In this document: positions 1 through 6,672 of the stretch, in pieces
Layout: each line of letters begins with the position of its first letter
How positions within the stretch are numbered: position 1 is the first letter of the stretch
Source: Candidatus Gastranaerophilales bacterium
GTDB lineage: Bacteria > Cyanobacteriota > Vampirovibrionia > Gastranaerophilales > Gastranaerophilaceae
Direction: 5' to 3'
DNA: 64,000 nt
Assembly (NCBI GenBank): GCA_944324315.1
Contig: CALUVW010000003.1
Coordinates: 44,805 to 108,804, forward strand
Position numbers and translations under genes: made by a program
The notes under the pieces: model-generated
What the model was told of the DNA's origin: nothing
The model's input: only the letters and a program-made list of their open reading frames with translations
Database searches by the model: none

Positions 1-382
1 GTTTTTTGTACTCAGCATCCTGTGCAGCATTCATAATTTCCATTATTTTGGCACTTTTAACTTTTTCATCAGCCTTTACAACAAGTTCCGGTTTTTCAAG
101 CTGTGATTTTAAAGCTATAAGTTCATTTGTGAGATTGTCTTCTGTTACGGGGTTTCCGTTCAGGTACATTTTACCTTCTTTTGTGACTGAAACAGTTGCA
201 TTTCGCTGTTCAATAGAGATACCGCTGTTAATTTCAGGTATTGTAATTGAGGTGTCGTTTGACTGAAAAGTCGGAGCAACAACCATCATAATAATTAACA
301 GCACAAGAAAGATATCTGTCAAAGGTGTAATATTTATTTCAGTGAACAGGGCTTCTTTACCCTTATTAGTTTTCATTGCCAT
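1..382 (-). CDS. exbD: ExbD/TolR-type proton-channel subunit (partial, 3' end outside window)
   Basis: Subunit of an inner-membrane proton channel that powers TonB- or TolA-like proteins. Translating the minus strand from the ATG at 382 gives MAMKTNKGKEALFTEINITP, then one membrane helix (about residues 21-40). Asp23 lies in PLTDIFLVLLI, where the family keeps its proton-carrying Asp. A periplasmic domain follows and is cut by the window edge after about 127 residues. ATG at 376 (residue 3) is an alternative start. It lies downstream of the ExbB-like gene (560-1210) and the TonB-like gene (1267-2454) on the same strand, which fits an operon. TolR and ExbD cannot be separated here. Confidence 0.9.
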   Translation of the reverse strand, partial: MAMKTNKGKEALFTEINITPLTDIFLVLLIIMMVVAPTFQSNDTSITIPEINSGISIEQRNATVSVTKEGKMYLNGNPVTEDNLTNELIALKSQLEKPELVVKADEKVKSAKIMEIMNAAQDAEYKK

Positions 383-559
383 TTTTTTACCATAGCTTAC
401 GACATTCTAAGAGGCGCTTTTTTATAATTTTGCATTAACTTGTATTAGTCAATGCGCTCTGGTATTTTTGTTATTGCGCAGTGGTTTCGGAATCTCTTAT
501 CCCTCGCACCTGTTTTTTAGAAAGCTTCGTAATTCCCTTTCTTTTTTGTGTTTGTGACT

Positions 560-1210
560 TTATGACAGCGAGATGTTTGCATTACTCGGTGTTGTTGACT
601 CGTCATTAGAATCTACAAAACTTAAGAACAATAATTTGATTAGCTGGAAGTCATCTTCGTAGCGTTTAACAATTGACTGGAATGAGTTATAGAAAATAAC
701 CGCAACAATTGCAACTCCAAGACCAAATGCTGTAGCAATCAATGCTGATGCTATACCTGAAGCTACAGCTGCTGATTGATTCCCTTGAGATGCCAGATCT
801 TGAAATGTGAAAAGTATTCTGACAACAGTACCAAACAAACCTAAAAACGGTGCAACACCGCCAATTGTACCAAGGATTGTTAAATGACTTTCAAGTTTTC
901 TTGATGCCAGCGATGCTGCAATATCAAAAGAACGTGAAAATCCGTTTTTCTGTTCGGAAAAAATTCTTACAGCTTCTTCTGTTACTTCTCCGATAACACC
1001 TCCGCATTGTACGGCTAAATTTTGTGCTCCGTCAAGATTGTTTTTTACCAGTTCTTTTTGCAAACGCGGAATAAGCAAAACAACATCTCTTTTGTTTTTC
1101 TTGTAAAAACTGAATCTGTTGATGACAACGGCAACTACGAGTATTGAGCATATCAATATCGGTAATAATACCGGCCAGTCAATTGCAATTGAATGTAATA
1201 ATAGTTCCAT
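560..1210 (-). CDS. exbB: ExbB/TolQ/MotA-family proton-channel protein
   Basis: 216-aa integral membrane protein of the MotA/TolQ/ExbB family, which forms the pentameric proton channel with ExbD/TolR. Three hydrophobic helices are visible: about 13-31, about 107-135 (LTILGTIGGVAPFLGLFGTV, the family signature) and about 150-175 (SGIASALIATAFGLGVAIVA). Length is normal for the family. The start ATG at 1210 follows a GAGAGGA Shine-Dalgarno. It lies between the TonB-like gene 56 bp upstream and exbD about 180 bp downstream, all on the minus strand. TolQ is equally possible from sequence alone. Confidence 0.9.
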   Translation of the reverse strand: MELLLHSIAIDWPVLLPILICSILVVAVVINRFSFYKKNKRDVVLLIPRLQKELVKNNLDGAQNLAVQCGGVIGEVTEEAVRIFSEQKNGFSRSFDIAASLASRKLESHLTILGTIGGVAPFLGLFGTVVRILFTFQDLASQGNQSAAVASGIASALIATAFGLGVAIVAVIFYNSFQSIVKRYEDDFQLIKLLFLSFVDSNDESTTPSNANISLS

Positions 1211-1266
1211 ATTTATCCTCTCTTTTTTTTATAACATAGCTTATGATTGCGTAGGAGTCACTTTTT

Positions 1267-2454
1267 CTAATTGTATCCAGACGCCCCAAACACGTTGTAA
1301 TCAAACGTAAATTGAATGTCAATGCTTGAGCCTCTAAATTCGGCAGGCAGCGGTCTGAAAGGTGCTGTTGCCTGTACCGCATTAATTGCAGCCTTATCAG
1401 CACTCGGCAGCCCTGATGATTTGAAAACGCTGCATGAAAGTAATCTTCCGTCTTTTGCTATTTTGAAAAGCAGAACTACACGTTTACTTTCGTTACCTTT
1501 AGGAGGATCCCAATTCATCTTTATGCGTCTTTGGAGTTCTCTCATATAGGGACCGAAATCAGGTTCTCTGATTGCATCAATTCCCGGGCGTCCATTGGGA
1601 TTTCCAGGGCCCGGATTACCGTAACCTCCGGTTCCGCCACCGCCACCTTTGGCTAATTTATTGCCTGAACCTCCTGTAGGTGCAAGAGATGGGGCAGGAG
1701 CATATTTCCCCTGACCGGAAGTACTTCCGCCTCCACCGCCTCCTTTAGCAGAAGTGCCTGAGCCGCTTATAGGACCTGTTGTGTATCTCCCTGAGCCTGT
1801 TCCTCCTTTAGGTACCGGAACAGTGAAGGATGAAGATGGTTTTGCAACAGGTTTAGGTGTCGTTGGCGGTTTTAATGATGGTCTGGCTGTTGGCGGAGCA
1901 GGTTTTGCCGTTTCAGGTTTTTTAGGACCTGCGGCCGGTTGTTTTGCAGCTTGCTTCGGTGCGGGTGTCTGTTGCACCTGCTGCGTAACCTGTTTAACTA
2001 TTTTTTGTAACGGATTTTGTGCAGGAGCAGGTTTAGCAGCTGATTGTTTCGCCGGTTTTGATGCCTGTTTAGGTGCGCCCGGAGCAGGTGACGGCATTGA
2101 AACTTTTCTGGTCGGATCATGGTGACCGCCCGCACGTGAATTTATATCCGCACGATAAGGTGTTTTTTTGTTGATTGGTGTTTCTTCTTTATCAACAAGA
2201 ACAAATTCAATATCATTAACTTTAGGTTTTGGTTTGTCAAAGATAGTGAATGTAATTCCCATTAATGCAAGAAGAAAGACAATAAGCCATGCTACACCGG
2301 CTGCTGTCGGGTGAAGTATGGCTGAAATTATAATAGATTTTTTTAAGCTCAATTCTTCATCGTCTTTTAAAACAGCAGGTGTACGGTAGCCTGTGTTATT
2401 GTCAAATTTTTCTTCTTCTATAAAATTATCAATATATTTTCCAAGTAGTGACAT
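1267..2454 (-). CDS. TonB/TolA-like energy transducer with Pro- and Gly-rich linker
   Basis: 395 aa. A cytoplasmic N-terminus of about 40 residues is followed by one membrane helix (about 41-72), a Pro/Ala/Lys-rich periplasmic linker (about 100-215) and a Gly-rich segment with GGGGG runs (about 215-290). The C-terminal domain (about 300-390) resembles the TonB C-terminal fold (MRELQRRIKMNWDPP, then VVLLFKIAKDGRL and SADKAAINAVQATAPFRPLP). It probably couples the ExbB/ExbD proton channel encoded just downstream to an outer-membrane partner. The N-terminal extension before the helix is longer than in classical TonB. No Shine-Dalgarno precedes the ATG, and a TATAAG hexamer lies 7 nt upstream (2462-2467), so the mRNA may be leaderless. 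Confidence 0.85.
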   Translation of the reverse strand: MSLLGKYIDNFIEEEKFDNNTGYRTPAVLKDDEELSLKKSIIISAILHPTAAGVAWLIVFLLALMGITFTIFDKPKPKVNDIEFVLVDKEETPINKKTPYRADINSRAGGHHDPTRKVSMPSPAPGAPKQASKPAKQSAAKPAPAQNPLQKIVKQVTQQVQQTPAPKQAAKQPAAGPKKPETAKPAPPTARPSLKPPTTPKPVAKPSSSFTVPVPKGGTGSGRYTTGPISGSGTSAKGGGGGGSTSGQGKYAPAPSLAPTGGSGNKLAKGGGGGTGGYGNPGPGNPNGRPGIDAIREPDFGPYMRELQRRIKMNWDPPKGNESKRVVLLFKIAKDGRLLSCSVFKSSGLPSADKAAINAVQATAPFRPLPAEFRGSSIDIQFTFDYNVFGASGYN

Positions 2455-2555
2455 TTTCTAACTTATACAGTATTTTAGCTGTATTGCTCCCCTATCTTTA
2501 TCTGTTTGCTATATAATTTTATTTTAAAACAAAAATAAAATTATTGCCCGGTTAT

Positions 2556-3299
2556 CTAATAATTGTTATTAAATATTGCGGGGTTTACGGTAATAGGCTG
2601 GGTAAGTATCAGTTGAATAGCTGAATTGGCCGGTATTTCAACATCGTTACCTTTATCCCAAATTGATTTCACAAGCCCGCCTCCAGCTCCGACTGCTGTC
2701 GCAAGGGCAGTACCTTTACCGATATTACCTCCGGCAAGAGGCGATATGATAACGCCTGCAAGTGCACCCGCACCAGCTCCAACGGCAAGATCTTTACCGT
2801 AATCTTTTGCGACATCCATTTTTGTACCGCCGACTAACACACCTGTATTATCAGTTGTTTTTACAACTGCCGAAATAGGTATTTGAACTCCATAAGGTGT
2901 AACTATCTGTGTAAATCTCAATAATAATTTACCGTTTAAGCTTCCATGTTTAGCTTTTGACACTTCTAATACAGTGCCTGTGACAGAGCTGCCTGCCGGT
3001 GCTATTAAATTATTATTATAATAAAAATCTGAACCTAAGGCCAAAGTTACTGTTTGTCCCAGAGTTAAGTTTGCGGAACTTAAAGGAGTTGTAACTACTG
3101 CTGAAACACTTTGTCCTGCAGGTACCGTAACAACACTGCCTTTTAAGGTTTGGTTACCGCTGACTGTTTGAGTCGGGTAATAATTTTGTTGATACAAAGG
3201 TACAGGATTATTTTGGTTATAATCGAAATTCGGTCCTGCAAATGCAACACCCGAAGTCAGTATTAATGCTGTTAATGCTAATCCGAGTTTTTTGTTCAT
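2556..3299 (-). CDS. Secreted protein with VirB10/TrbI-like core and glycine-zipper tail
   Basis: 247 aa. Signal peptide MNKKLGLALTALILTSGVAFA, with cleavage likely after residue 21. The middle reads VPAGQSVSAVVTTPL, then APAGSSVTGTVLEV and LLLRFTQIVTPYGVQIPISA. This resembles the compact beta core of VirB10/TrbI periplasmic proteins, though no other secretion-system gene is nearby. A Gly/Ala-rich stretch (about 175-210, AVGAGAGALAGVI) looks like a glycine zipper. An AAGGAAGG Shine-Dalgarno precedes the ATG at 3299. The gene upstream on the same strand (3349-3936) shares the PAGT/PRGTEFYGYIEKI pattern, so the two may be distant paralogues. Function unknown. Confidence 0.75.
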   Translation of the reverse strand: MNKKLGLALTALILTSGVAFAGPNFDYNQNNPVPLYQQNYYPTQTVSGNQTLKGSVVTVPAGQSVSAVVTTPLSSANLTLGQTVTLALGSDFYYNNNLIAPAGSSVTGTVLEVSKAKHGSLNGKLLLRFTQIVTPYGVQIPISAVVKTTDNTGVLVGGTKMDVAKDYGKDLAVGAGAGALAGVIISPLAGGNIGKGTALATAVGAGGGLVKSIWDKGNDVEIPANSAIQLILTQPITVNPAIFNNNY

Positions 3300-3348
3300 A
3301 ATTAACCTTCCTTTTTTATAAATATTTTATTTGATTATTTTATTTTAG

Positions 3349-3936
3349 TCAATTTATTAAGGTATGTGTTATTTCTACAGGATCTGTAAGCATAATAATC
3401 TCATTTGAGCCTGAAGGAATTACAGTATGTGTTCCCATTTTTCTTTCTTTGCCGGGTCTTAGTTGAAGGGTAGTTTTCTTTACACTTACCTGTCTTTGTG
3501 CCATTTTTATGTATTTAACCGGTTCTGACATTCCGCCGCCGAAGATGTTATTGTTTGATGTATATAAATATCCTCTCATAGGAACTTCATAACCGTCTTG
3601 ATAAATCATTTTCGTTATTTTAATTTTCATAGCGGCATTTGTACCGACAACCGGTGCGTTTATTTTTTCTATATATCCGTAAAATTCAGTTCCTCTCGGT
3701 ATAATATTGGTTTCATGCAAAAATAGATCATTTGTTGATATAAATTTAACTTTATAACCCTCTGGACAGTATTGCGTTGAAATTTCCTGAATGTTCATAA
3801 CTGGAATAAATGTTCCTGCAGGAACCTGAACTCCGGCATAATCCCGTATATCAAGCTGAATATCCGGCAAGGTTGTTGCTTGAACATTTAATATTGATAT
3901 CAATAAAAAGAATATTACTATTATTAATTTTTTCAT
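3349..3936 (-). CDS. Secreted protein, distant relative of its downstream neighbour
   Basis: 195 aa. Signal peptide MKKLIIVIFFLLISILNVQA. The mature part has VPAGTFIPVMNIQEI and IPRGTEFYGYIEKI, the same alternation of PAGT and RGTEFxGxI elements as the protein at 2556-3299, but it lacks the glycine-rich tail. It ends with PSGSNEIIMLTDPVEI, comparable to PANSAIQLILTQPITV in the neighbour. No enzymatic motif is visible and the function is unknown. The start at 3936 has no Shine-Dalgarno. A perfect extended -10 (TGTTATAAT) lies 7 nt upstream, so transcription probably starts at or next to the ATG. Confidence 0.72.
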   Translation of the reverse strand: MKKLIIVIFFLLISILNVQATTLPDIQLDIRDYAGVQVPAGTFIPVMNIQEISTQYCPEGYKVKFISTNDLFLHETNIIPRGTEFYGYIEKINAPVVGTNAAMKIKITKMIYQDGYEVPMRGYLYTSNNNIFGGGMSEPVKYIKMAQRQVSVKKTTLQLRPGKERKMGTHTVIPSGSNEIIMLTDPVEITHTLIN

Positions 3937-3943
3937 AATTTAT

Positions 3944-3952
3944 ATTATAACA
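3944..3952 (-). promoter_or_regulatory. Extended -10 promoter, probable leaderless start
   Basis: The minus strand reads TGTTATAAT, ending 7 nt before the ATG at 3936. No Shine-Dalgarno fits between the box and the start. The same 9-mer precedes the starts at 4766 and 47179 with nearly the same spacing. Confidence 0.65.
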
Positions 3953-4008
3953 GTTTTTTCTCTGTTATCAATAGAACGAATTAATATTTTTTTTGTTCAT
4001 TAATTTTG

Positions 4009-4066
4009 TAACAAATGTAAATTTTATATTTTTTAAAGCAATTTCTGTGCAAAAAAATACTTTATA
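4009..4066 (+). promoter_or_regulatory. Composite promoter element shared with 39688-39745
   Basis: TAACAAATGTAA (4009-4020) and AATACTTTATA (4056-4066) are spaced 47 bp start to start. Both motifs recur exactly, with the same 47-bp spacing, upstream of the gene at 39784. No TTGACA-like -35 is present. This suggests an activator or alternative sigma factor common to the two genes (inference). Confidence 0.55.
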
Positions 4067-4098
4067 TAAATGTAGTGTAGCAAAAAAGGCAGGTTATT

Positions 4099-4731
4099 GT
4101 GTTCAGTGCTGTAGCATCAGGAATATTTGCAGTCAGAAATGCGGATAAAGCTAAAAATGGCGATATCGGCAGAGGTGCTGTTACTGTAGGGCAGACTGCA
4201 GGATTGGTGCAGGAAGCTGCAAAATGCGAGAGTGTTTTCTCTGGCACAGTAAGAGGTACGCTAAGTGGACTTTCAAACCTTGCAAAAGAATATAAAGCTG
4301 TTGATTACGCAGGCAAAGCAATTAAATTTGCTGCAGATAATGTCAATCCGCTTATTTGTGCATCAGGTGTGTTAAAAACTGCGATGTCTGATGATAAAGT
4401 CGGAACAGGTATAACTGAAACTGCTGCTCTTGCAACCATGTTTGCGGGAGAAGGTCTTGTTAAATTAAATTATGACAAGCTTATTGAATCAAAACAATTT
4501 AAAGATTTATTAGAAAAAGCTTCCAAAACAAAAAATCTTGAACCTGTTTTTAAATATCTGGAAAAACATAATCTTAAAGGAAAATTAGGTACAATAATAA
4601 AAGGTCTTGTATTTGTCGGCGGCTCAATGGGTTCTTATGCTATAGGGCAGGCATTGGGAGATGATATTGCCGACAGGGTAAAAGCCAATCTTAACTTGAA
4701 AGAACATGAGAAAATCAATCACATGGCTTAA
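4099..4731 (+). CDS. Unknown protein with Gly/Ala-rich helices
   Basis: 210 aa, not recognised. It starts with GTG (MFSAVASGIFAVRNADKAKN) behind a weak GGCAGG. Several Gly/Ala-rich hydrophobic segments are seen (about 25-40, about 80-95, about 115-130, and about 175-195 with GLVFVGGSMGSYAIGQAL). They could insert in a membrane or pack as helices. No signal peptide or catalytic motif is visible. Its upstream region carries the composite element at 4009-4066, which is also found before the coiled-coil protein gene at 39784, so the two may be expressed together. A SpoIID-type gene follows 34 bp downstream with its own promoter. Confidence 0.65.
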   Translation: MFSAVASGIFAVRNADKAKNGDIGRGAVTVGQTAGLVQEAAKCESVFSGTVRGTLSGLSNLAKEYKAVDYAGKAIKFAADNVNPLICASGVLKTAMSDDKVGTGITETAALATMFAGEGLVKLNYDKLIESKQFKDLLEKASKTKNLEPVFKYLEKHNLKGKLGTIIKGLVFVGGSMGSYAIGQALGDDIADRVKANLNLKEHEKINHMA

Positions 4732-4750
4732 TAACATTTACTGATATGTG

Positions 4751-4759
4751 TGTTATAAT
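4751..4759 (+). promoter_or_regulatory. Extended -10 promoter for the SpoIID-type gene
   Basis: TGTTATAAT ends 6 nt before the GTG at 4766, and no Shine-Dalgarno is present. Transcription starting at the usual distance would place the 5' end at the start codon. Confidence 0.65.
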
Positions 4760-4765
4760 AAGTAT

Positions 4766-5638
4766 GTGAAAAAGATTTTACTTATACTTTCTATAATTTT
4801 AGTTAATATATTTATGGCAAGTCCATGTTTTGCCATAAAAATTGGACTGCAAACCGCTGTAGATTCTTCTGCTATAGGAACATCGGTTAAAGGTACGATT
4901 ATTGATGCTAACACAAATCATACTATTTGTGATCTTGATGCTATGAAAGGCTATGAGATAAAACCTTATCATAATCTTATGGCTATTTTATATAACGGAA
5001 CTTATTATAAAATTAATTCTGATAATATTGTTATAAAGCCTGTAGGAGCAGGTTTTGTAAGTGCCAAAGGCAAATGGTACCGCGGAATTATTATGATCCA
5101 GAATAAAAACGGGAAATTGACAGTAATAAATAATGTCCCGTTAGAAGATTATATAAGAGGGGTTGTACCTTCCGAAATGCCATCTGGTTGGGAAACTGAA
5201 GCTCATAAAGCTCAGGCAATTGCAGCAAGAAGTTATGCTCTTGCCAATCTAGGTAAACGTGCTAAATTTGGTTATGATCTTAAAGATACTCCGGAAGATC
5301 AGGCCTATGGCGGAGCTTCCAAAGAAACCGCCGATACAAATTATGCGGTGGATGAAACAAAAGGAATTGTACTTACATATAATATGAAAGTGATAAATGC
5401 CTATTATTCAGCATCTGCAGGCGGTCAAACTACTGCAGGCGGCTGGGGGGCAGATTTACCTTATCTGCGTTCTGTTCCTTCTTTTGATGAAAATATCAAA
5501 AAAAACGGGCATGGTGTCGGAATGTCACAGCATGGTGCAAATAATTTAGCAAAACAAGGATATAATGCATATCAAATTTTGCAATATTTTTATAAAGATG
5601 TGAAATTTGCAAAAGTTAATCCGCAATCGTATAATTAA
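4766..5638 (+). CDS. SpoIID/LytB-domain protein, shortened
   Basis: 290 aa from GTG 4766; a GTG at 4748 is also in frame but lies before the -10 box. A signal peptide (VKKILLILSIILVNIF.. to SPCFA) precedes the SpoIID domain: PLEDYIRGVVPSEMPSGW with the catalytic-type Glu in PSEMP, KAQAIAARSYA, YYSASAGGQT and GHGVGMSQHGA. SpoIID proteins are lytic transglycosylases that cleave denuded peptidoglycan glycan strands. Between PYLRSVPSFDEN and GHGVGMSQHG the usual long insert is almost absent, so this is a compact version. It probably acts on periplasmic peptidoglycan during growth or division. In a non-sporulating diderm it cannot be a sporulation gene. Confidence 0.85.
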   Translation: MKKILLILSIILVNIFMASPCFAIKIGLQTAVDSSAIGTSVKGTIIDANTNHTICDLDAMKGYEIKPYHNLMAILYNGTYYKINSDNIVIKPVGAGFVSAKGKWYRGIIMIQNKNGKLTVINNVPLEDYIRGVVPSEMPSGWETEAHKAQAIAARSYALANLGKRAKFGYDLKDTPEDQAYGGASKETADTNYAVDETKGIVLTYNMKVINAYYSASAGGQTTAGGWGADLPYLRSVPSFDENIKKNGHGVGMSQHGANNLAKQGYNAYQILQYFYKDVKFAKVNPQSYN

Positions 5639-5730
5639 CCAAATTCCTTTTGAACTGCGGATTTTTAACGGTTTAAAATGCTGAAATTCAATGTATGATA
5701 ATAATAATAAAAATTTTTTTTGAAAAACAC

Positions 5731-5758
5731 TTGCCAAATTTCAATAAAATGCTATAAT
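5731..5758 (+). promoter_or_regulatory. Sigma-70-type promoter of the HU gene
   Basis: TTGCCA (5731-5736), a 16-bp spacer and TATAAT (5753-5758). The transcript would carry a leader of about 70 nt before the ATG at 5836. Confidence 0.75.
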
Positions 5759-5835
5759 AATTTTTGTCGAGACACAAGCATGCGGAGAGAGAATGGTTTC
5801 AATTACTGTATGCACAAGGTAAAAGGAGGTTCATA

Positions 5836-6108
5836 ATGAACAAAGAAGAATTAGTAAAAGAAGTATCAAAGAAAGCAAAAGTTTCTCAAAAAGCTACTGC
5901 TGACATTATTGCAGCTACTTTAGAAACTATTGAAAAAACTGTATCAAAAGGTAAAAAAGTAACATTGGTTGGTTTTGGTACATTTGAACCGCGTAAAAGA
6001 GCTGCTAGAACAGGAAGAAATCCTCAAACAGGTGCTCCTTTGAAAATAGCTGCTAAAACTGTTCCTGCATTTTCAGCAGGTAAAAAATTCAAAGAACTTG
6101 TTAAATAG
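5836..6108 (+). CDS. hup: HU-family DNA-binding protein
   Basis: 90-aa histone-like protein that bends and compacts DNA as a dimer. The start is ATG 5836, 6 nt after a strong AGGAGG (5824-5829). The longer frame from 5764 would put 24 non-family residues in front. The sequence shows MNKEELVKEVSKKAKVSQKA, the VGFGTFEPRKRAARTGRNPQ arm with the conserved GFGxF and RxGRNP, and IAAKTVPAFSAGKKFKELVK at the end. It has its own promoter (5731-5758) and a strong terminator (6143-6182), so it is monocistronic. Confidence 0.96.
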   Translation: MNKEELVKEVSKKAKVSQKATADIIAATLETIEKTVSKGKKVTLVGFGTFEPRKRAARTGRNPQTGAPLKIAAKTVPAFSAGKKFKELVK

Positions 6109-6142
6109 TTATTTTTTCAAACAAATCTTTGAAATATAAAGT

Positions 6143-6182
6143 AAAAAATATGCAGATGTCGCACAACATCTGCATATTTTTT
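6143..6182. terminator. Bidirectional rho-independent terminator after HU
   Basis: AAAAAATATGCAGATGT, a CGCAC loop, then ACATCTGCATATTTTTT. The stem is 16-17 bp, with A-tract and T-tract on either side. Confidence 0.85.
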
Positions 6183-6193
6183 GTGTATATCTC

Positions 6194-6222
6194 TTGTAAA
6201 ATATGATTAAATTTGTTATAAT
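6194..6222 (+). promoter_or_regulatory. Strong consensus-like promoter before the poly-G mini-ORF
   Basis: TTGTAA (6194-6199), a 17-bp spacer and TATAAT (6217-6222), followed by a GAGGAG Shine-Dalgarno at 6244-6249 and ATG 6257. The full expression signals drive only a 17-codon frame in the sequence as given. Confidence 0.7.
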
Positions 6223-6256
6223 TAAAATTGTAATATTAAGATAGAGGAGTAAGAAT

Positions 6257-6310
6257 ATGAGAGAATTATTAAGAACTGTAAACCTCGGGGGGGGGGCGAT
6301 TTTGAGCTAA
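6257..6310 (+). pseudogene. 17-codon mini-ORF with G10 tract (gene remnant or phase-variable leader)
   Basis: ATG 6257 follows GAGGAG with good spacing and reads MRELLRTVNLGGGAILS, then TAA. A run of ten G (6287-6296) forms the GGG codons. The reading frame that would be used with eleven G is open from here through 7539, so one inserted G fuses this leader to the pseudopilin frame at 6673-7539. The bases after 6312 are a patchwork of interspersed repeats, so the simplest view is a gene cut off by repeat insertion. A slippage switch or a sequencing error in the homopolymer are the alternatives. Confidence 0.4.
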
Positions 6311-6311
6311 T

Positions 6312-6554
6312 TAGAGGCCAAGAAGCCCGGAGGTCAAGAAGTCAAGCAAGTTTACAAAATGTCATCCTTAATTTATTTCAGGATCTGTTCTTCCTTCCCT
6401 TATTAGGGAAGGATAAGAGGATGGGTAACAATTTCGGACGCATAGACGCCAAGAAGCATAGAAGCGAAGTCTTTAACGTAGAAAAGATAAACAATTTAAG
6501 TATTTTGTATGGAACGGCTACGTTCCCCCCTGTCTTCTCCCAAATCATGGAGGG
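6312..6554. repeat. Composite patch of interspersed repeats
   Basis: Fills most of the 564-bp gap between HU and the pseudopilin. Recognisable pieces are AGAGGCCAAGAAG-type units (6312-6350 and 6439-6476, related to 43432-43476), a GTCATCCTTAA...TTCAGGATCT hairpin unit (6361-6387, family A), CTTCCCTTATTAGGGAAGG (6393-6411, family B), and a GGAACGGCTACGTTCC unit (6511-6526, related to the pheT/nrdJ 3' repeat) running into CTCCCAAATCATGGAGGGG-type sequence. Frame 1 is open through all of it. Confidence 0.7.
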
Positions 6555-6672
6555 GAAATCAGATACTCTCCCTTCACTCAAACATATAGCAAAAACTATT
6601 CTAAGGGGTTGCAAAGGTCAAAAAATCTGTCATAATAGTGATATATATCATCACAATTATAATGGAGAGTTT

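Noticed and set aside
6..266. Plus-strand 86-codon frame at the left edge
   Set aside because: It is the antisense shadow of the ExbD-like gene, which has the family motif and a start at 382.
1754..2125. Gly/Cys-rich plus-strand frame opposite the TonB-like gene
   Set aside because: Its composition mirrors the Pro/Ala/Lys-rich linker read backwards; no start signal.
6421..6672. N-terminal extension of the pseudopilin from ATG 6421
   Set aside because: The extension is coded by interspersed repeats and the ATG at 6673 has its own Shine-Dalgarno; kept only as the phase-switch hypothesis.
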